NCBI RefSeq assembly: GCF_024171895.1
Contig: NZ_JAMTCQ010000010.1
Coordinates: 186,001-250,000 of the forward strand
Length of the DNA stretch: 64,000 bases
Direction of reading: 5' to 3'
Origin: Prauserella halophila
Lineage (GTDB): Bacteria > Actinomycetota > Actinomycetes > Mycobacteriales > Pseudonocardiaceae
Position numbers and translations under genes: made by a program. The notes under the pieces were generated by a model. That model saw only the letters and a list, made by a program, of their open reading frames with translations, was not told the DNA's origin and searched no databases. Positions 8,170 through 16,526 of this stretch are shown in pieces; the stretch's first letter is position 1, and each line of letters starts with the position of its first letter.

Positions 8170-9753
8170 ATGCCTGAGTACAAGCAGTTTCCCCTCGCCG
8201 ACACTGCCGAGGGGCTGACCGAGGCCGAGATCCTGGGCTGGAAGGTGCAGCCGGGCGACGAGGTGACGGTCAACCAGATCGTCGTGGAGGTCGAGACCGC
8301 GAAGGCGGCCGTCGAGCTGCCCATCCCGTGGGCGGGCGTCGTCACCGAACTGCTCGTCGAGCCGGGGCAGACGGTGGAGGTCGGCGCGCCGATCCTGACC
8401 GTCGACGTCGATCCGCACGGCACCGCTCCGGCCTCGGACGCCGCCGCGCAGGCTCCAGCGAACGGGGTGGGTGCGGACGCCGCGGGTGCCGCCGACGCCG
8501 GGTCGGCCGCCGGATCGGCCGAGTCCGACGAGATGAAACCGCTCGTCGGCTACGGCTCGAAGGAGACGAGTACGAAACGGCGGCCGCGCAAGCCCGTGGC
8601 CGGATCCGATTCCGGTGGTGCCGGTTCGAACGGCACGGGCACGGCCGGTGCCGGTGCGGCGGCTGCGGCCGGTGCGGCGGCGAACGGTTCCGGAACGGTG
8701 TCGGGCGCTGGGGTATCGGGCGCTGGGGTATCGGGTGCTGGGGTATCGGGTGCTGCGGTGCCGGCAGCGGCACAGCCTGCGCCTGCACCTCCTGCATCGG
8801 CACCGGCTGTGCCGGCACAGCCGGTGCCGGCCTCGGGTGCGGGGGCGCCGGAGGTGCACGGCGGGTACGTGCCGTTGGCGAAGCCGCCGGTGCGCAAGCT
8901 CGCCAAGGACCTCGGCGTGGATCTGCGCGTGTTGACCGGTTCCGGCGACGGCGGGGTGATCACCCGCGAGGACGTGCAGCGGGCGGTCGAAGCCCCGGCG
9001 CAGCAGGCCACCGCGCAGCAGACCGTACAGCCGGCGGCTCCGGCGGAGGCCGGTGCGCGCGAACACCGGGTGCCGATCAAGGGCGTGCGCAAGGCGACGG
9101 CCGAGGCGATGGTGCACAGCGCGTTCACCGCACCGCACGTCACGGAGTTCCTCACCGTCGACGTGACGCCGATGATGGAACTGCGGCAGAAGCTCAAGTC
9201 GAACCCCGAGTTCGCGGGAGTGAAGCTGACGCCGCTGGCGTTCGCGGCGAAGGCCGTGTGCCTGGCTGCCAAGCGCACGCCGGAGGTCAACTCGCTGTGG
9301 GACGGCGACGCGGGCGAGATCGTCTTCAAGGACTACGTGCACCTGGGTATCGCTGCGGCGACGCCGCGCGGGCTCGTGGTGCCGAAGATCCGCGACGCCG
9401 ACGGGATGTCCCTGCCGCAGTTGGCGGGCGAGATCGACGAGCTCACGGCGACGGCCCGGGACGGCAAGACGCAGCCCGCGGACATGTTGAACGGGACGTT
9501 CACGATCACCAACGTCGGCGTGTTCGGCGTCGACACGGGAACGCCGATCATCAACCCCGGTGAGTCGGCGATCCTGGCGGTCGGGGCGATCCGCGACACG
9601 CCGTGGGTCGTCGACGGTGAACTGGCCGTGCGCAAGGTGATGCAGTTGTCGCTGAGCTTCGACCACCGCGTCATCGACGGCCAGCAGGGTTCGCAGTTCC
9701 TCGCCGATGTCGGCGCCCTGATGTCCGACCCGGCCATGGCGATCACCTTCTAG
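8170..9753 (+). CDS. Dihydrolipoamide acyltransferase (E2) of 2-oxoacid dehydrogenase
   Basis: 527 residues. An N-terminal lipoyl domain (1-80) carries the lipoylated lysine at position 45 in EVETAKAAVELP. A long Ala/Gly/Pro hinge follows (about 80-235), then the peripheral subunit-binding domain (238-275, PPVRKLAKDLGVDLRVLTGSG), a second hinge, and the catalytic acyltransferase domain ending with FDHRVIDG (His at about 499). The enzyme forms the core of the complex and transfers the acyl group from lipoate to CoA. The hinge contains four copies of a 15-base tandem repeat at 8698-8757 that encode SGAGV units, so hinge length probably varies between strains. It is the last gene of the operon, followed by a hairpin repeat at 9789. 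Confidence 0.93.
   Translation: MPEYKQFPLADTAEGLTEAEILGWKVQPGDEVTVNQIVVEVETAKAAVELPIPWAGVVTELLVEPGQTVEVGAPILTVDVDPHGTAPASDAAAQAPANGVGADAAGAADAGSAAGSAESDEMKPLVGYGSKETSTKRRPRKPVAGSDSGGAGSNGTGTAGAGAAAAAGAAANGSGTVSGAGVSGAGVSGAGVSGAAVPAAAQPAPAPPASAPAVPAQPVPASGAGAPEVHGGYVPLAKPPVRKLAKDLGVDLRVLTGSGDGGVITREDVQRAVEAPAQQATAQQTVQPAAPAEAGAREHRVPIKGVRKATAEAMVHSAFTAPHVTEFLTVDVTPMMELRQKLKSNPEFAGVKLTPLAFAAKAVCLAAKRTPEVNSLWDGDAGEIVFKDYVHLGIAAATPRGLVVPKIRDADGMSLPQLAGEIDELTATARDGKTQPADMLNGTFTITNVGVFGVDTGTPIINPGESAILAVGAIRDTPWVVDGELAVRKVMQLSLSFDHRVIDGQQGSQFLADVGALMSDPAMAITF
8698..8757 (+). repeat. 15-bp in-frame tandem repeat in E2 hinge
   Basis: Four copies of a 15-base unit of the type GTATCGGGCGCTGGG encode SGAGV/SGAAV repeats. 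Being in frame, it changes only linker length. Confidence 0.8.
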
Positions 9754-9788
9754 CGGCAAACCCTCCAAGACGCCCCCAAGGCGCCCCC

Positions 9789-9829
9789 AAGGGCACCTTG
9801 GGGGCGTTGAGCGCCCCGAATCTTCCCTT
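9789..9829. terminator. Hairpin repeat, copy 1 (end of E2 operon)
   Basis: An 18-base left arm (AAGGGCACCTTGGGGGCG), a TTGAG loop, and a partly decayed right arm. The same 41-base element recurs at 17355-17395 and 63912-63952 with near-perfect arms. A tighter 11-bp stem with a three-base loop (9782-9806) is also possible here. It lies between convergent genes, so it probably acts as a terminator. Confidence 0.6.
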
Positions 9830-9872
9830 CGCGTTCAACGTCACCGAGGCCCTTGGGGTGCCGTGGGGAATG

Positions 9873-9938
9873 CCGCGTGTTCTGCATTCGGCACTCCGTG
9901 TTCTGCACTCGCACCCCGTGTTCTGCGTTCGCATCGCG
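9873..9938. repeat. Triplicated GTGTTCTGC spacer repeat
   Basis: Three copies of a 21-23-base unit with core CGTGTTCTGC(A/G)(T/C)TCG. This is the reverse complement of the GCAGAACACG word at 2570 and 14551-14609. It is non-coding, between convergent operons. Confidence 0.65.
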
Positions 9939-9983
9939 TGGATCGGCGCCCGTCGCGGGTGCCGAACGAGTCCGACACCGTGC

Positions 9984-10598
9984 TCAGCGGTCGCCGGCGC
10001 CGCGGGCGGCGAGGGCTTCGCCGAGCTGGTCGGCGTGGCGCAGGGTGCGGACGAGGAACGGCACCACGAACGCCGTCGGGCTGCGGTCCGCACCTCGCGC
10101 CTTCGCGGCGGCGCGCACCTCCCCCGCGATTCCGGACAGCGTCGCGATCGCCTGCACCGTCAGCCCGACGAGCAGCCCGACCAGTTCCGGCCGCACGCCG
10201 AACCGTTGCAGCGGCCGCACCGCGCGTTCCACAGTGGACACCACGTCGTCGACCCGGGTCGTCAGGGTGAACAGGCTCGCGGCGGCCAGCGCCGTGACGA
10301 GCCGCAGGCAGACGGTGGCCGCCGTCATGGCGCCGAGCAGCCACCACTGCACCGCGAACACCACCACGGACACGACCACCAGCGTCCGCACCAGCGGCCA
10401 CCACCGTCGCCGCGGCACCCGTGCGACGCCGTAGCCCGTCAGTACCGCCGCCAGCAGTCCGCCCAGCCACCACGGTGATGCGAGGACGACCACCGCAGCG
10501 GCGAGTGCGACCACGGCGAGCAGTTTCGGCCCGGCCGGTGCGCGGTGCAGCACGCTCCCACCCGGTTCGTACAGGCCCAGCGGTGTCACGCCGACCAC
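9984..10598 (-). CDS. bioN: ECF transporter transmembrane subunit (EcfT/BioN)
   Basis: 204 residues with about five membrane segments (PKLLAVVALAAAVVVLAS, GGLLAAVLTGYGVA, LVRTLVVVSVVVFAV and others) and the two Ala-Arg-Gly coupling motifs of EcfT, KARGAD and LAARGAGD, in the C-terminal cytosolic helices that contact the ATPase. Energy-coupling-factor transporters import vitamins. With the BioY substrate subunit and the ATPase in the same operon, the cargo is biotin. It follows bioM after a 49-base gap and is the last gene of the five-gene operon. Confidence 0.88.
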   Translation of the reverse strand: MVGVTPLGLYEPGGSVLHRAPAGPKLLAVVALAAAVVVLASPWWLGGLLAAVLTGYGVARVPRRRWWPLVRTLVVVSVVVFAVQWWLLGAMTAATVCLRLVTALAAASLFTLTTRVDDVVSTVERAVRPLQRFGVRPELVGLLVGLTVQAIATLSGIAGEVRAAAKARGADRSPTAFVVPFLVRTLRHADQLGEALAARGAGDR

Positions 10599-10647
10599 CC
10601 CGCCGGCGCCCCGGATGTTCCCTTGATCAAGCGCTGCACCGGCACCG

Positions 10648-11316
10648 TCATGACACCAGCTGCCGGTAGTAGCGGACCGCGGCCGTGGGTTCGTCGTCGG
10701 CGACCACGCAGCCGTCGTCGAACACGAGTACGCGGTCGAAGTCGTCGAGCAGGTCCAGGTCGTGCGTCACGAGCACGACCTGCTGGCGCAACTGGCCCAG
10801 CAATTCGATGAACCGGCGCTTGTTACGCAGGTCGAGCAGTGTCGTCGGCTCGTCGCACACCAGCACGTCGGGATCGAGTACGAGCATCGAGCACAGCGCC
10901 AGCAACTGTTTCTGCCCGCCCGACAGCTGCTGCGCGGGATGCTCCGGATCGAGGCCGTACTCCCCGAGCACCTCGGCCGCGCGGGCCGCTCGTTCCGCTT
11001 TGGACAACCCGCTGCCGCGGAGTGAGAACGCGACGTCCTCGCCCGCGGTCGGCATGACGATCTGCGAATCCGGGTTGGTGAACACGAACCCGACGTGTTT
11101 GCGGACCTTGCCTCCGTCCGAGGCCGTGTCGAGGCCGTTGACGCGCACGTGACCGCGGGTCGGCACGACGAGTCCGTTGATCATCCGTGCGACCGTCGAC
11201 TTACCGGATCCGTTGGCGCCCACGAAGGCCACTCGTCGTTCGTCCAGCTTGATGTCCACATCGGACACGACTGGTTTCGTGTCGTAGGTGTGTCCCACAC
11301 CGTCGAACTCGATCAC
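10648..11316 (-). CDS. bioM: ECF transporter ATPase (EcfA/BioM)
   Basis: 222 residues from GTG 11316 (VIEFDGVGHTYDTKPV). Walker A GANGSGKST is at residues 33-41, followed by a Q-loop FTNPDSQIVMPTAGEDVAF of the ECF type, the signature LSGGQKQ, Walker B VLVCDEPT and a switch HDLDLL. It powers biotin uptake with BioN and BioY. The frame is open upstream into the 3' end of the thiolase, but those codons lie in a short tandem repeat. The start is placed where family similarity begins. Confidence 0.88.
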   Translation of the reverse strand: MIEFDGVGHTYDTKPVVSDVDIKLDERRVAFVGANGSGKSTVARMINGLVVPTRGHVRVNGLDTASDGGKVRKHVGFVFTNPDSQIVMPTAGEDVAFSLRGSGLSKAERAARAAEVLGEYGLDPEHPAQQLSGGQKQLLALCSMLVLDPDVLVCDEPTTLLDLRNKRRFIELLGQLRQQVVLVTHDLDLLDDFDRVLVFDDGCVVADDEPTAAVRYYRQLVS

Positions 11317-11321
11317 CGCGC

Positions 11322-11400
11322 AACCATCCACATCATCGCGCAACCATCCACATGCACCAGTGCATCCGTCCACATCACGGCACGACCGTCCACATCGTCG
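11322..11400. repeat. Degenerate repeat across the thiolase-bioM junction
   Basis: Four imperfect copies of a word like CCATCCACATCATCGCG or CCGTCCACATC span the last codons of the thiolase and the spacer before bioM. One copy supplies the final ATMWTVV codons of the thiolase. Confidence 0.5.
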
Positions 11401-12490
11401 CCACTCCGACCCCGCCTCCCGCGGACAACGCAGCCAGTCCGGTCGTGCCCAGTCCCTGGCACACGAGCCGTGAGAACAACCGCACCACGAGCATCGCGCC
11501 GGACGCGCCCCAGGGGTGACCGAACGCGATCGCTCCACCGTCCGGGCTGACCGCGTGCTCGTCGATACCGGCCGCGTCGAGGCAGGCCAGCGCCTGCCCG
11601 GCGAACGCCTCGTTGAACTCGACGGCGTCCGGCGTACCGGAGCGGAGCACGTCCCGCATCGCCGGTACGGCGCCGAGGCCGAGTCGCGCCGGGTCGCACG
11701 CCCGCGTGGCCGACGCGGTGAGCCGGAGGCCGGGCACACCCAGTCGCGCGCGCAGGCGTTCGCTCACCACGAGTACCGCCGCGGCGCCGTCGTTGACCCC
11801 GCACGAGTTGGCGGCCGTCGCGGTGCCGGTTGCGGTGAAGGCGGGCCGGAACCGGGCGAGGCGTTCGACGGTGAATCCCGTGCGGGGGCGTTCGTCGGCG
11901 GTGACGTCCCCGACGGGCACGAGTTCGCGGGCCAGCCTGCCCTCGTTCCGGGCGGCGACGGCACGGGCGTGGCTGCGCGCGGCGAACGCGTCCTGTCGCG
12001 ACCGGGAGACGCCCGCCTCGGCGGCGACGAGGTCGGCGGCGGGCCCCATGTCGGGGTCCCCGAACTCCGGCGGTGCGAAGGGTGCGCGGGTGTAGGGCGT
12101 GGGCGGGTCGGTCGGCCAGGCGCGCTGCGGTGCGGTCGACGTGCTTTCGACACCGCCTGCCAGGTAGGCCTCGCCCTCGCCCGCACGCACGGACGCGGCC
12201 GCCTGCGCGACGGCGGCGAGTCCGCTGGCGCACTGCCGGTCGACGGTCGCACCGGGAACATCGACGCCCAGCCCGGCGCGCAGAGCCGCCACGCGCGCCG
12301 GATTGCCACCGGGACCGAAGACGTTGCCGAGCACGACGTCGTCGATCCTGCCGACCCGGTCGAGGCCCGCGTCGTCGACGACGGCGCGCAGTACGGGTGC
12401 GGCGAGTGCGACGACGTCGTGGTCGCGGAGTCCGCCTCCGTCGCGGCCGATCGGCGTTCGCCGTGCGGCGATCACCACCGGCTCGGTCAC
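11375..12490 (-). CDS. Thiolase-family protein with altered second catalytic cysteine
   Basis: 371 residues from GTG 12490, overlapping the upstream ligase stop by four bases (GTGA). The acyl-accepting cysteine is present (VDRQCASGL, Cys87), as are NEAFAG and GHPWGASGA (His). However, the C-terminal CxGGG motif, whose cysteine is the general acid/base in thiolases, reads LSAGGGVG: serine replaces cysteine. The chain is also slightly short for an acetyl-CoA acetyltransferase (about 390). It lies inside a biotin-uptake operon next to an acyl-CoA ligase, so it may shape a pimelate-like acyl thioester or have a non-condensing role (inference). The family is certain, the reaction is not. Confidence 0.82.
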   Translation of the reverse strand: MTEPVVIAARRTPIGRDGGGLRDHDVVALAAPVLRAVVDDAGLDRVGRIDDVVLGNVFGPGGNPARVAALRAGLGVDVPGATVDRQCASGLAAVAQAAASVRAGEGEAYLAGGVESTSTAPQRAWPTDPPTPYTRAPFAPPEFGDPDMGPAADLVAAEAGVSRSRQDAFAARSHARAVAARNEGRLARELVPVGDVTADERPRTGFTVERLARFRPAFTATGTATAANSCGVNDGAAAVLVVSERLRARLGVPGLRLTASATRACDPARLGLGAVPAMRDVLRSGTPDAVEFNEAFAGQALACLDAAGIDEHAVSPDGGAIAFGHPWGASGAMLVVRLFSRLVCQGLGTTGLAALSAGGGVGVATMWTVVP

Positions 12491-13839
12491 GACGGCGCCG
12501 TCCCGGTGGCCGGCGGTGCCGTGGCCGGTGTCCCTGCGGTCCGCAGTGCTGTTCCGGGAGCCGTCGGTGCGGTCAGTGCCACGCCCTCGAACGTGCCGTT
12601 GCGCAGCTGCTCCTCGGCGACGGCCCGGGCGGGCTTGCCGGACGGCGTGCGCGGCAGCGACGTCGTCCACAGCCATCTCCGGGGCCGGAACTCGGGGCGG
12701 AGTGCCGATCGCACCGCGGCACGCAGGTCGGCGAGCGCCGGTGGCTGCGGGGTCTGCACGATCGCGGTGACGAGCAGGCCGAGCCGCGGGTGCGGGGTGC
12801 CCGTGACCAGCGCGTCGTCCACACCCGTGACGGTACGCAGCACGGATTCGACGTGCTCGGCGGGCACCTGCGTCCCGCCGCTGGCGACGACCGTCGAGCC
12901 GCGTCCGGTGACGACGAGTCCGCCGGTGTCGGTGAGCCGGCCGTGGTCGCCGTTGGTGAGCCATTCGGGTGCGGGTTCGAGGTGGCCGCCACGCAGGTAG
13001 CCGCTGAAGGCCAGCGGCGATCGCACCCACAGTGCGCCACCGTCGACGTCGATCTCGACGCCGTCGACGGGGCGCAGCTCGCCGTCACGGCGGATCGCGA
13101 TCAGGGACAGTTCCGCCGAGCCGTAGTACTCGACCAGTCGGGTGTCCGGGAAGGCGCGGGCGAATCGTTCGCGCAGGTCCTCGCCGAGGTGGGCGCCGCC
13201 GCAGACGACGGTGCGAAGCGCCGACGGCCCGGGCCGGTGCTCGGCGTCGGAGACGAGTTCGGCGAGCATCGCGGGTACGACGTGCACGGTGGCGGCCTCG
13301 CGAGCCTCGGCGGGGAGCCAGCGGTCGCGGAGTCGCAGCTCGGCGCCGCACCACGCGGTGTGCAGCGCGCCGAACAGGAACAGCGATGCGCTGAGCGGGC
13401 CCGCCACGAGTACGGGCCCGTCGACGGGGCCGAGCACCTCGAAACTGCGCAGCCAGGAGGCACGCGTGCGCAGGCCGACCTTGGGTGTGCCGGTGCTGCC
13501 GGAGGTGGTCGGCAGGTAGAAGTACGTCTCGTCCCCACCCGCCTCGCCGGTGTCCCAGTCGGCAGGGTCCCTGTCGGCAGGGCGTGCCTCGGCGGGTTCC
13601 GGACTGCCGCCGACGATCAGTGCTGGGTCGGCGTCGGCGAGTACAGCGGCACGGTCGGCCGCGGGCCACGTCGGTTCGAGGACGAGCACCGCCGCGCCCA
13701 GGATGTCGGCCCCGAGCAGCCACGACATCACGTCGCCGGATCCCTCCACGGCGATGCGCGTCCCGCGGCCGACACCGCGCGCGGCGAGCGTGCGTGCTGC
13801 GCCGTGCGCGGTCGGGGGAACGTGAGCGGTGAGCGTCAT
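12487..13839 (-). CDS. AMP-forming acyl-CoA ligase / adenylating enzyme
   Basis: 450 residues from ATG 13839, overlapping the bioY stop by four bases (ATGA). Adenylate-forming motifs appear in order: TTSGSTGTPKVG (phosphate loop), YYGSAEL, TNGDHGRLTD (the GD loop) and, near the end, RTPSGKPAR with the C-terminal catalytic lysine. The N-terminal domain is shorter than in typical FadD proteins (about 500-550), and the last 30 residues are a Pro/Ala/Thr tail. It activates a carboxylic acid to acyl-AMP and acyl-CoA. Sitting between bioY and a thiolase, its substrate could be pimelate or a biotin precursor, but nothing in the sequence fixes this. Confidence 0.82.
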   Translation of the reverse strand: MTLTAHVPPTAHGAARTLAARGVGRGTRIAVEGSGDVMSWLLGADILGAAVLVLEPTWPAADRAAVLADADPALIVGGSPEPAEARPADRDPADWDTGEAGGDETYFYLPTTSGSTGTPKVGLRTRASWLRSFEVLGPVDGPVLVAGPLSASLFLFGALHTAWCGAELRLRDRWLPAEAREAATVHVVPAMLAELVSDAEHRPGPSALRTVVCGGAHLGEDLRERFARAFPDTRLVEYYGSAELSLIAIRRDGELRPVDGVEIDVDGGALWVRSPLAFSGYLRGGHLEPAPEWLTNGDHGRLTDTGGLVVTGRGSTVVASGGTQVPAEHVESVLRTVTGVDDALVTGTPHPRLGLLVTAIVQTPQPPALADLRAAVRSALRPEFRPRRWLWTTSLPRTPSGKPARAVAEEQLRNGTFEGVALTAPTAPGTALRTAGTPATAPPATGTAPS

Positions 13840-14408
13840 TCGGTGCGGGCCGTCCGGGGCAGCGTTCCGGGCAGTGCCCGGTGGACGACGGCGGCGATGG
13901 CGGCGGTGGCCGCCACCTTGGCGAGGTCGCCGGGAACGAACACGAGCGACTGGACGGCAGCTGCGCCGAGGTCGCCGATGTAGGCGCCGAGGAACGGGAT
14001 GCCGATGAGGTAGCTGCTGAGCAGGCCCGCGAGCGTGGCGAGCCCGATGACCGGCAGGTTCGGCTTGGCGGCACGGCTCACGATGAGGCCTGCGACGAGC
14101 GCGGAGAGGATCCAGCCGAACAGGAACCCGCCGCTGGGGCCGACGAACGGCGCCAGCCCGCCGCGCCCGCCGGACAGCAGCGGCAGGCCGATGGCGGTCA
14201 GCGCGAGGAGCAGGACGACGGATGCGGTGCCGCGCCGCGCGCCGAGCAGTACGCCTGCGAGCAACGGGCCCGCGTTCTGGATGACCACGGGTACGCCGGA
14301 CGCGCCGAAGTAGATGCCGGGAAAGATCCCGAGCACGGCGATGAACGCGGCGAAAACGACGATGCGTGCCAGGTCGGCGGCAGGCAAGGAGACGCGTGGT
14401 GCGGGCAT
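13836..14408 (-). CDS. bioY: Biotin ECF transporter substrate-binding subunit BioY
   Basis: 190 residues from ATG 14408. Six hydrophobic segments and the BioY signature are present: VVFAAFIAVLGIFPGIYF, PVVIQNAGPLLAGVLLGARRG, GLPLLSGGRGGLAPFVGPSGGFLFGW, and GIPFLGAYIGDLG. BioY binds biotin with high affinity in the membrane and works with BioM and BioN, whose genes end the same operon. It is the first gene of bioY-ligase-thiolase-bioM-bioN, with the first three genes coupled by four-base overlaps. No BirA, BioQ or BioR site was recognised upstream. Confidence 0.92.
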   Translation of the reverse strand: MPAPRVSLPAADLARIVVFAAFIAVLGIFPGIYFGASGVPVVIQNAGPLLAGVLLGARRGTASVVLLLALTAIGLPLLSGGRGGLAPFVGPSGGFLFGWILSALVAGLIVSRAAKPNLPVIGLATLAGLLSSYLIGIPFLGAYIGDLGAAAVQSLVFVPGDLAKVAATAAIAAVVHRALPGTLPRTARTE

Positions 14409-14750
14409 GCTCGCAAGGTAACCCGTGGCGGCCCACGAAAGCGGTAGACGTAGGTCACGTCCGCATCCGGGACAGGCGGTTCGGGTAGGCGCCGGACGGC
14501 CGGGCGGGGCCGGCGAAGGATCGGCCCAGTATCGGCGCGGCGTCGGCGAGTGCAGAACACGCGGGCGTGGATGCAGGACACGCGGGTCTGGGTGCAGAAC
14601 ACGCGGGGTAGCCGGTGGCGGGTGGCCGGCGCGCGACGAGCACGTGATCGGTATCGAAACCGCTATGTAACGACGCAGGTGGTGCCAAATACCCACATGG
14701 AGTGGCACTATGCCTTGACCGACCAGCGCTCATTACTAGGAGTCAAGATC
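14409..14750. other. Divergent promoter region with triplicate repeat
   Basis: 342 bases between bioY and the ABC transporter operon. The only structure seen is the 21-base triplicate at 14551-14609. Promoters for both directions are expected here. Confidence 0.5.
14551..14609. repeat. 21-bp x3 GCAGAACACGCGGG tandem repeat
   Basis: Three units (14551-14571, 14572-14592, 14593-14609), each beginning TGCAGAACACGCGGG or TGCAGGACACGCGGG. The same word occurs at 2570 and, inverted and triplicated, at 9873-9938. It is non-coding. Confidence 0.75.
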
Positions 14751-15635
14751 GTGGTGCGTAACCCCCGGCGTAAACCCACGCAGCGTAAGCTCCGCTCGCT
14801 CGCCATGCTTCCCGTGCTGGCGCTGGCCGCTACCGCGGCCGGCTGTGCTGAGGAGGTTGACACCGCGGGCGATACCCAGGCGGGCGACAAGGTGGAGCTG
14901 CTCAACGACGGCGAGCTGATCGTCTGCACCCACCTGCCCTACGAACCGTTCCAGTTCCACGAAGGCGGCGAGACCGTCGGCTTCGACGTCGACCTCGTCG
15001 ACCTGGTCGCCGAGGACCTCGGCGTGGAACAGAAGCTGGTGGACACGAGCTTCGAAGGCATCGAGACGGCCCAGGTGTTCGAGGCGGGTGACTGCGACCT
15101 CGCCGCGGCGGCGATCACGATCAACGAGGGTCGCGACAGCGTCATGGACTTCTCCCAGGGCTACTTCGATGCAGACCAGGCCTTGCTCGTGAAGTCCGGT
15201 TCCGACGTCGACGGTCTCGACGACCTCGACGGCAAGGTGCTCGGCGTGCAGCAGGGCACCACGGGTGAGCAGTACGCCACCGAGAACAAGGGCAAGTACG
15301 GCTACCAGACCCGCCAGTACGAGGACCTCGCACTGCTGCAGCAGGGTGTGCAGAACGGCGCCGTCGCGGCGGGCATCAACGACAACTCCGTGCTGCTTTA
15401 CGCCTCGAAGGAGAAGCAGGACGTCGAGGTCAGCACCGAGTTCGACACGGGCGAGCAGTACGGCATCGCGGTGGCCGACGGCAACGGTGCGCTCCAGGCG
15501 AAGGTCGACGAGGTGTTCGACGCCGCCAAGCAGGACGGCCGCTACGACGAGATCTACGAGAGGTGGTTCGGCGAGGCCCCGCCCTCCGGCAGCGGCGACA
15601 ACGGCAGTGAGGGCTCCGACGAGAGCGGCAAGTAG
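14751..15635 (+). CDS. Polar amino-acid ABC transporter, substrate-binding lipoprotein
   Basis: 294 residues from GTG 14751, chosen for the AGGAG site eight bases upstream. An N-terminal charged region and hydrophobic stretch (SLAMLPVLALAATAAG) lead to a lipoprotein cysteine in AAGC. The mature part is a periplasmic-binding-protein type 2 fold: LIVCTHLPYEPFQFHEGGETVGFDVDLVDLVAEDLG, then FEGIETAQVFEAGDCDLAAAAITINEGR, then VLGVQQGTTGEQYA. This family binds glutamine, glutamate, cystine or similar. It leads a three-gene operon with permease and ATPase; a 12-bp perfect hairpin follows its stop. The last 15 residues are a Gly/Ser/Asp tail. The specific amino acid is unknown. Confidence 0.9.
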   Translation: MVRNPRRKPTQRKLRSLAMLPVLALAATAAGCAEEVDTAGDTQAGDKVELLNDGELIVCTHLPYEPFQFHEGGETVGFDVDLVDLVAEDLGVEQKLVDTSFEGIETAQVFEAGDCDLAAAAITINEGRDSVMDFSQGYFDADQALLVKSGSDVDGLDDLDGKVLGVQQGTTGEQYATENKGKYGYQTRQYEDLALLQQGVQNGAVAAGINDNSVLLYASKEKQDVEVSTEFDTGEQYGIAVADGNGALQAKVDEVFDAAKQDGRYDEIYERWFGEAPPSGSGDNGSEGSDESGK

Positions 15636-15655
15636 ACACAACTATCGTTCCCCGG

Positions 15656-15685
15656 GGAGCCGGCCTCCGTCGTGAGGCCGGCTCC
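15656..15685 (+). promoter_or_regulatory. Intercistronic 12-bp hairpin
   Basis: Perfect arms GGAGCCGGCCTC (15656-15667) and GAGGCCGGCTCC (15674-15685) with a six-base loop lie 20 bases after the binding-protein stop and about 30 bases before the permease start. There is no U-tract. It most likely stabilises or partly terminates the upstream message so that the binding protein is made in excess of the permease and ATPase. Confidence 0.7.
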
Positions 15686-15716
15686 TTGTGGTGGGAAACG
15701 TGTGAGGAGTCGGTCC

Positions 15717-16526
15717 ATGCCGATGTCGCCGCGCAAGCGCGCGCAGGCCTTCCGTGGCGTGCAGTACGGGATTCTCGTACTGGTCGTGGCGGCCATGGTG
15801 TTCTTCGCCAACTGGGAGAAGCTCGGCAACGCGTTCTTCGACCTGGAGGCGATGAGCACCCAGTTCCCGGGGATCATCACCACGGCGCTGGTGAACACGA
15901 TCATTTACACCGGCCTCGGGTTCGCGCTCGGGTTGGCCCTGGGTCTCGTGTTGGCGCTGATGAAGCTGTCGTCGGTCGCGCCGTACCGGTGGATCGCCAC
16001 GGTGTACATCGAGTTCTTCCGCGGCGTTCCCGCGTTGCTGGTGTTCATCGCGCTCGGGTTCGGTGTGCCGGTGGCGTTCCAAATCCAGTTCGACACCTAC
16101 TCGACGGTGGCGATCGCGCTCGGCCTCGTCGGCTCGGGTTACATCGCAGAGACGCTGCGCGCCGGCATTCAGGCCGTGCCGAAGGGGCAGGTCGAGGCGG
16201 CTCGTTCGCTCGGCATGTCGCAGACGCGCGCGATGGTCACGATCGTCATCCCGCAGGCGTTCCGCATCATCCTGCCGCCGCTGACCAATGAGCTGATCCT
16301 GCTGACGAAGGACTCGTCGCTGATCTACATCCTCGGGCTGCTCGGCACGCAGTACGAGCTGGCGAAGTTCGGCCGGGAAGGCATGAACGCGACGAACTCG
16401 ATGTCGCCGATCCTGCTGGCCGGTCTCTGCTACCTGCTCATCACGGTGCCGCTCGGCTACCTGTCGCGGCATCTCGAACGCCGCGCCGGCCGCAAGCGCG
16501 ACGAAGGACTGGAGGTGACGGCATGA
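15717..16526 (+). CDS. Polar amino-acid ABC transporter, permease
   Basis: 269 residues from ATG 15717 after GAGGAG. About five membrane segments. The HisM/GlnP-type pattern is clear: [50 protein letters not shown], the coupling loop [30 protein letters not shown] (EAA motif), and [13 protein letters not shown]. It forms the membrane channel with the ATPase whose start overlaps its stop by four bases (ATGA). Confidence 0.92.
   Translation: MPMSPRKRAQAFRGVQYGILVLVVAAMVFFANWEKLGNAFFDLEAMSTQFPGIITTALVNTIIYTGLGFALGLALGLVLALMKLSSVAPYRWIATVYIEFFRGVPALLVFIALGFGVPVAFQIQFDTYSTVAIALGLVGSGYIAETLRAGIQAVPKGQVEAARSLGMSQTRAMVTIVIPQAFRIILPPLTNELILLTKDSSLIYILGLLGTQYELAKFGREGMNATNSMSPILLAGLCYLLITVPLGYLSRHLERRAGRKRDEGLEVTA

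Noticed and set aside
7099-9768. 889-codon open frame opposite E1beta and E2
   Set aside because: His/Arg-rich shadow of well-supported genes on the plus strand.
14409-14480. BioQ/BioR operator before bioY
   Set aside because: I looked for the TGAAC-N3-GTTAC type palindrome; only an isolated GGTTAC half is present.
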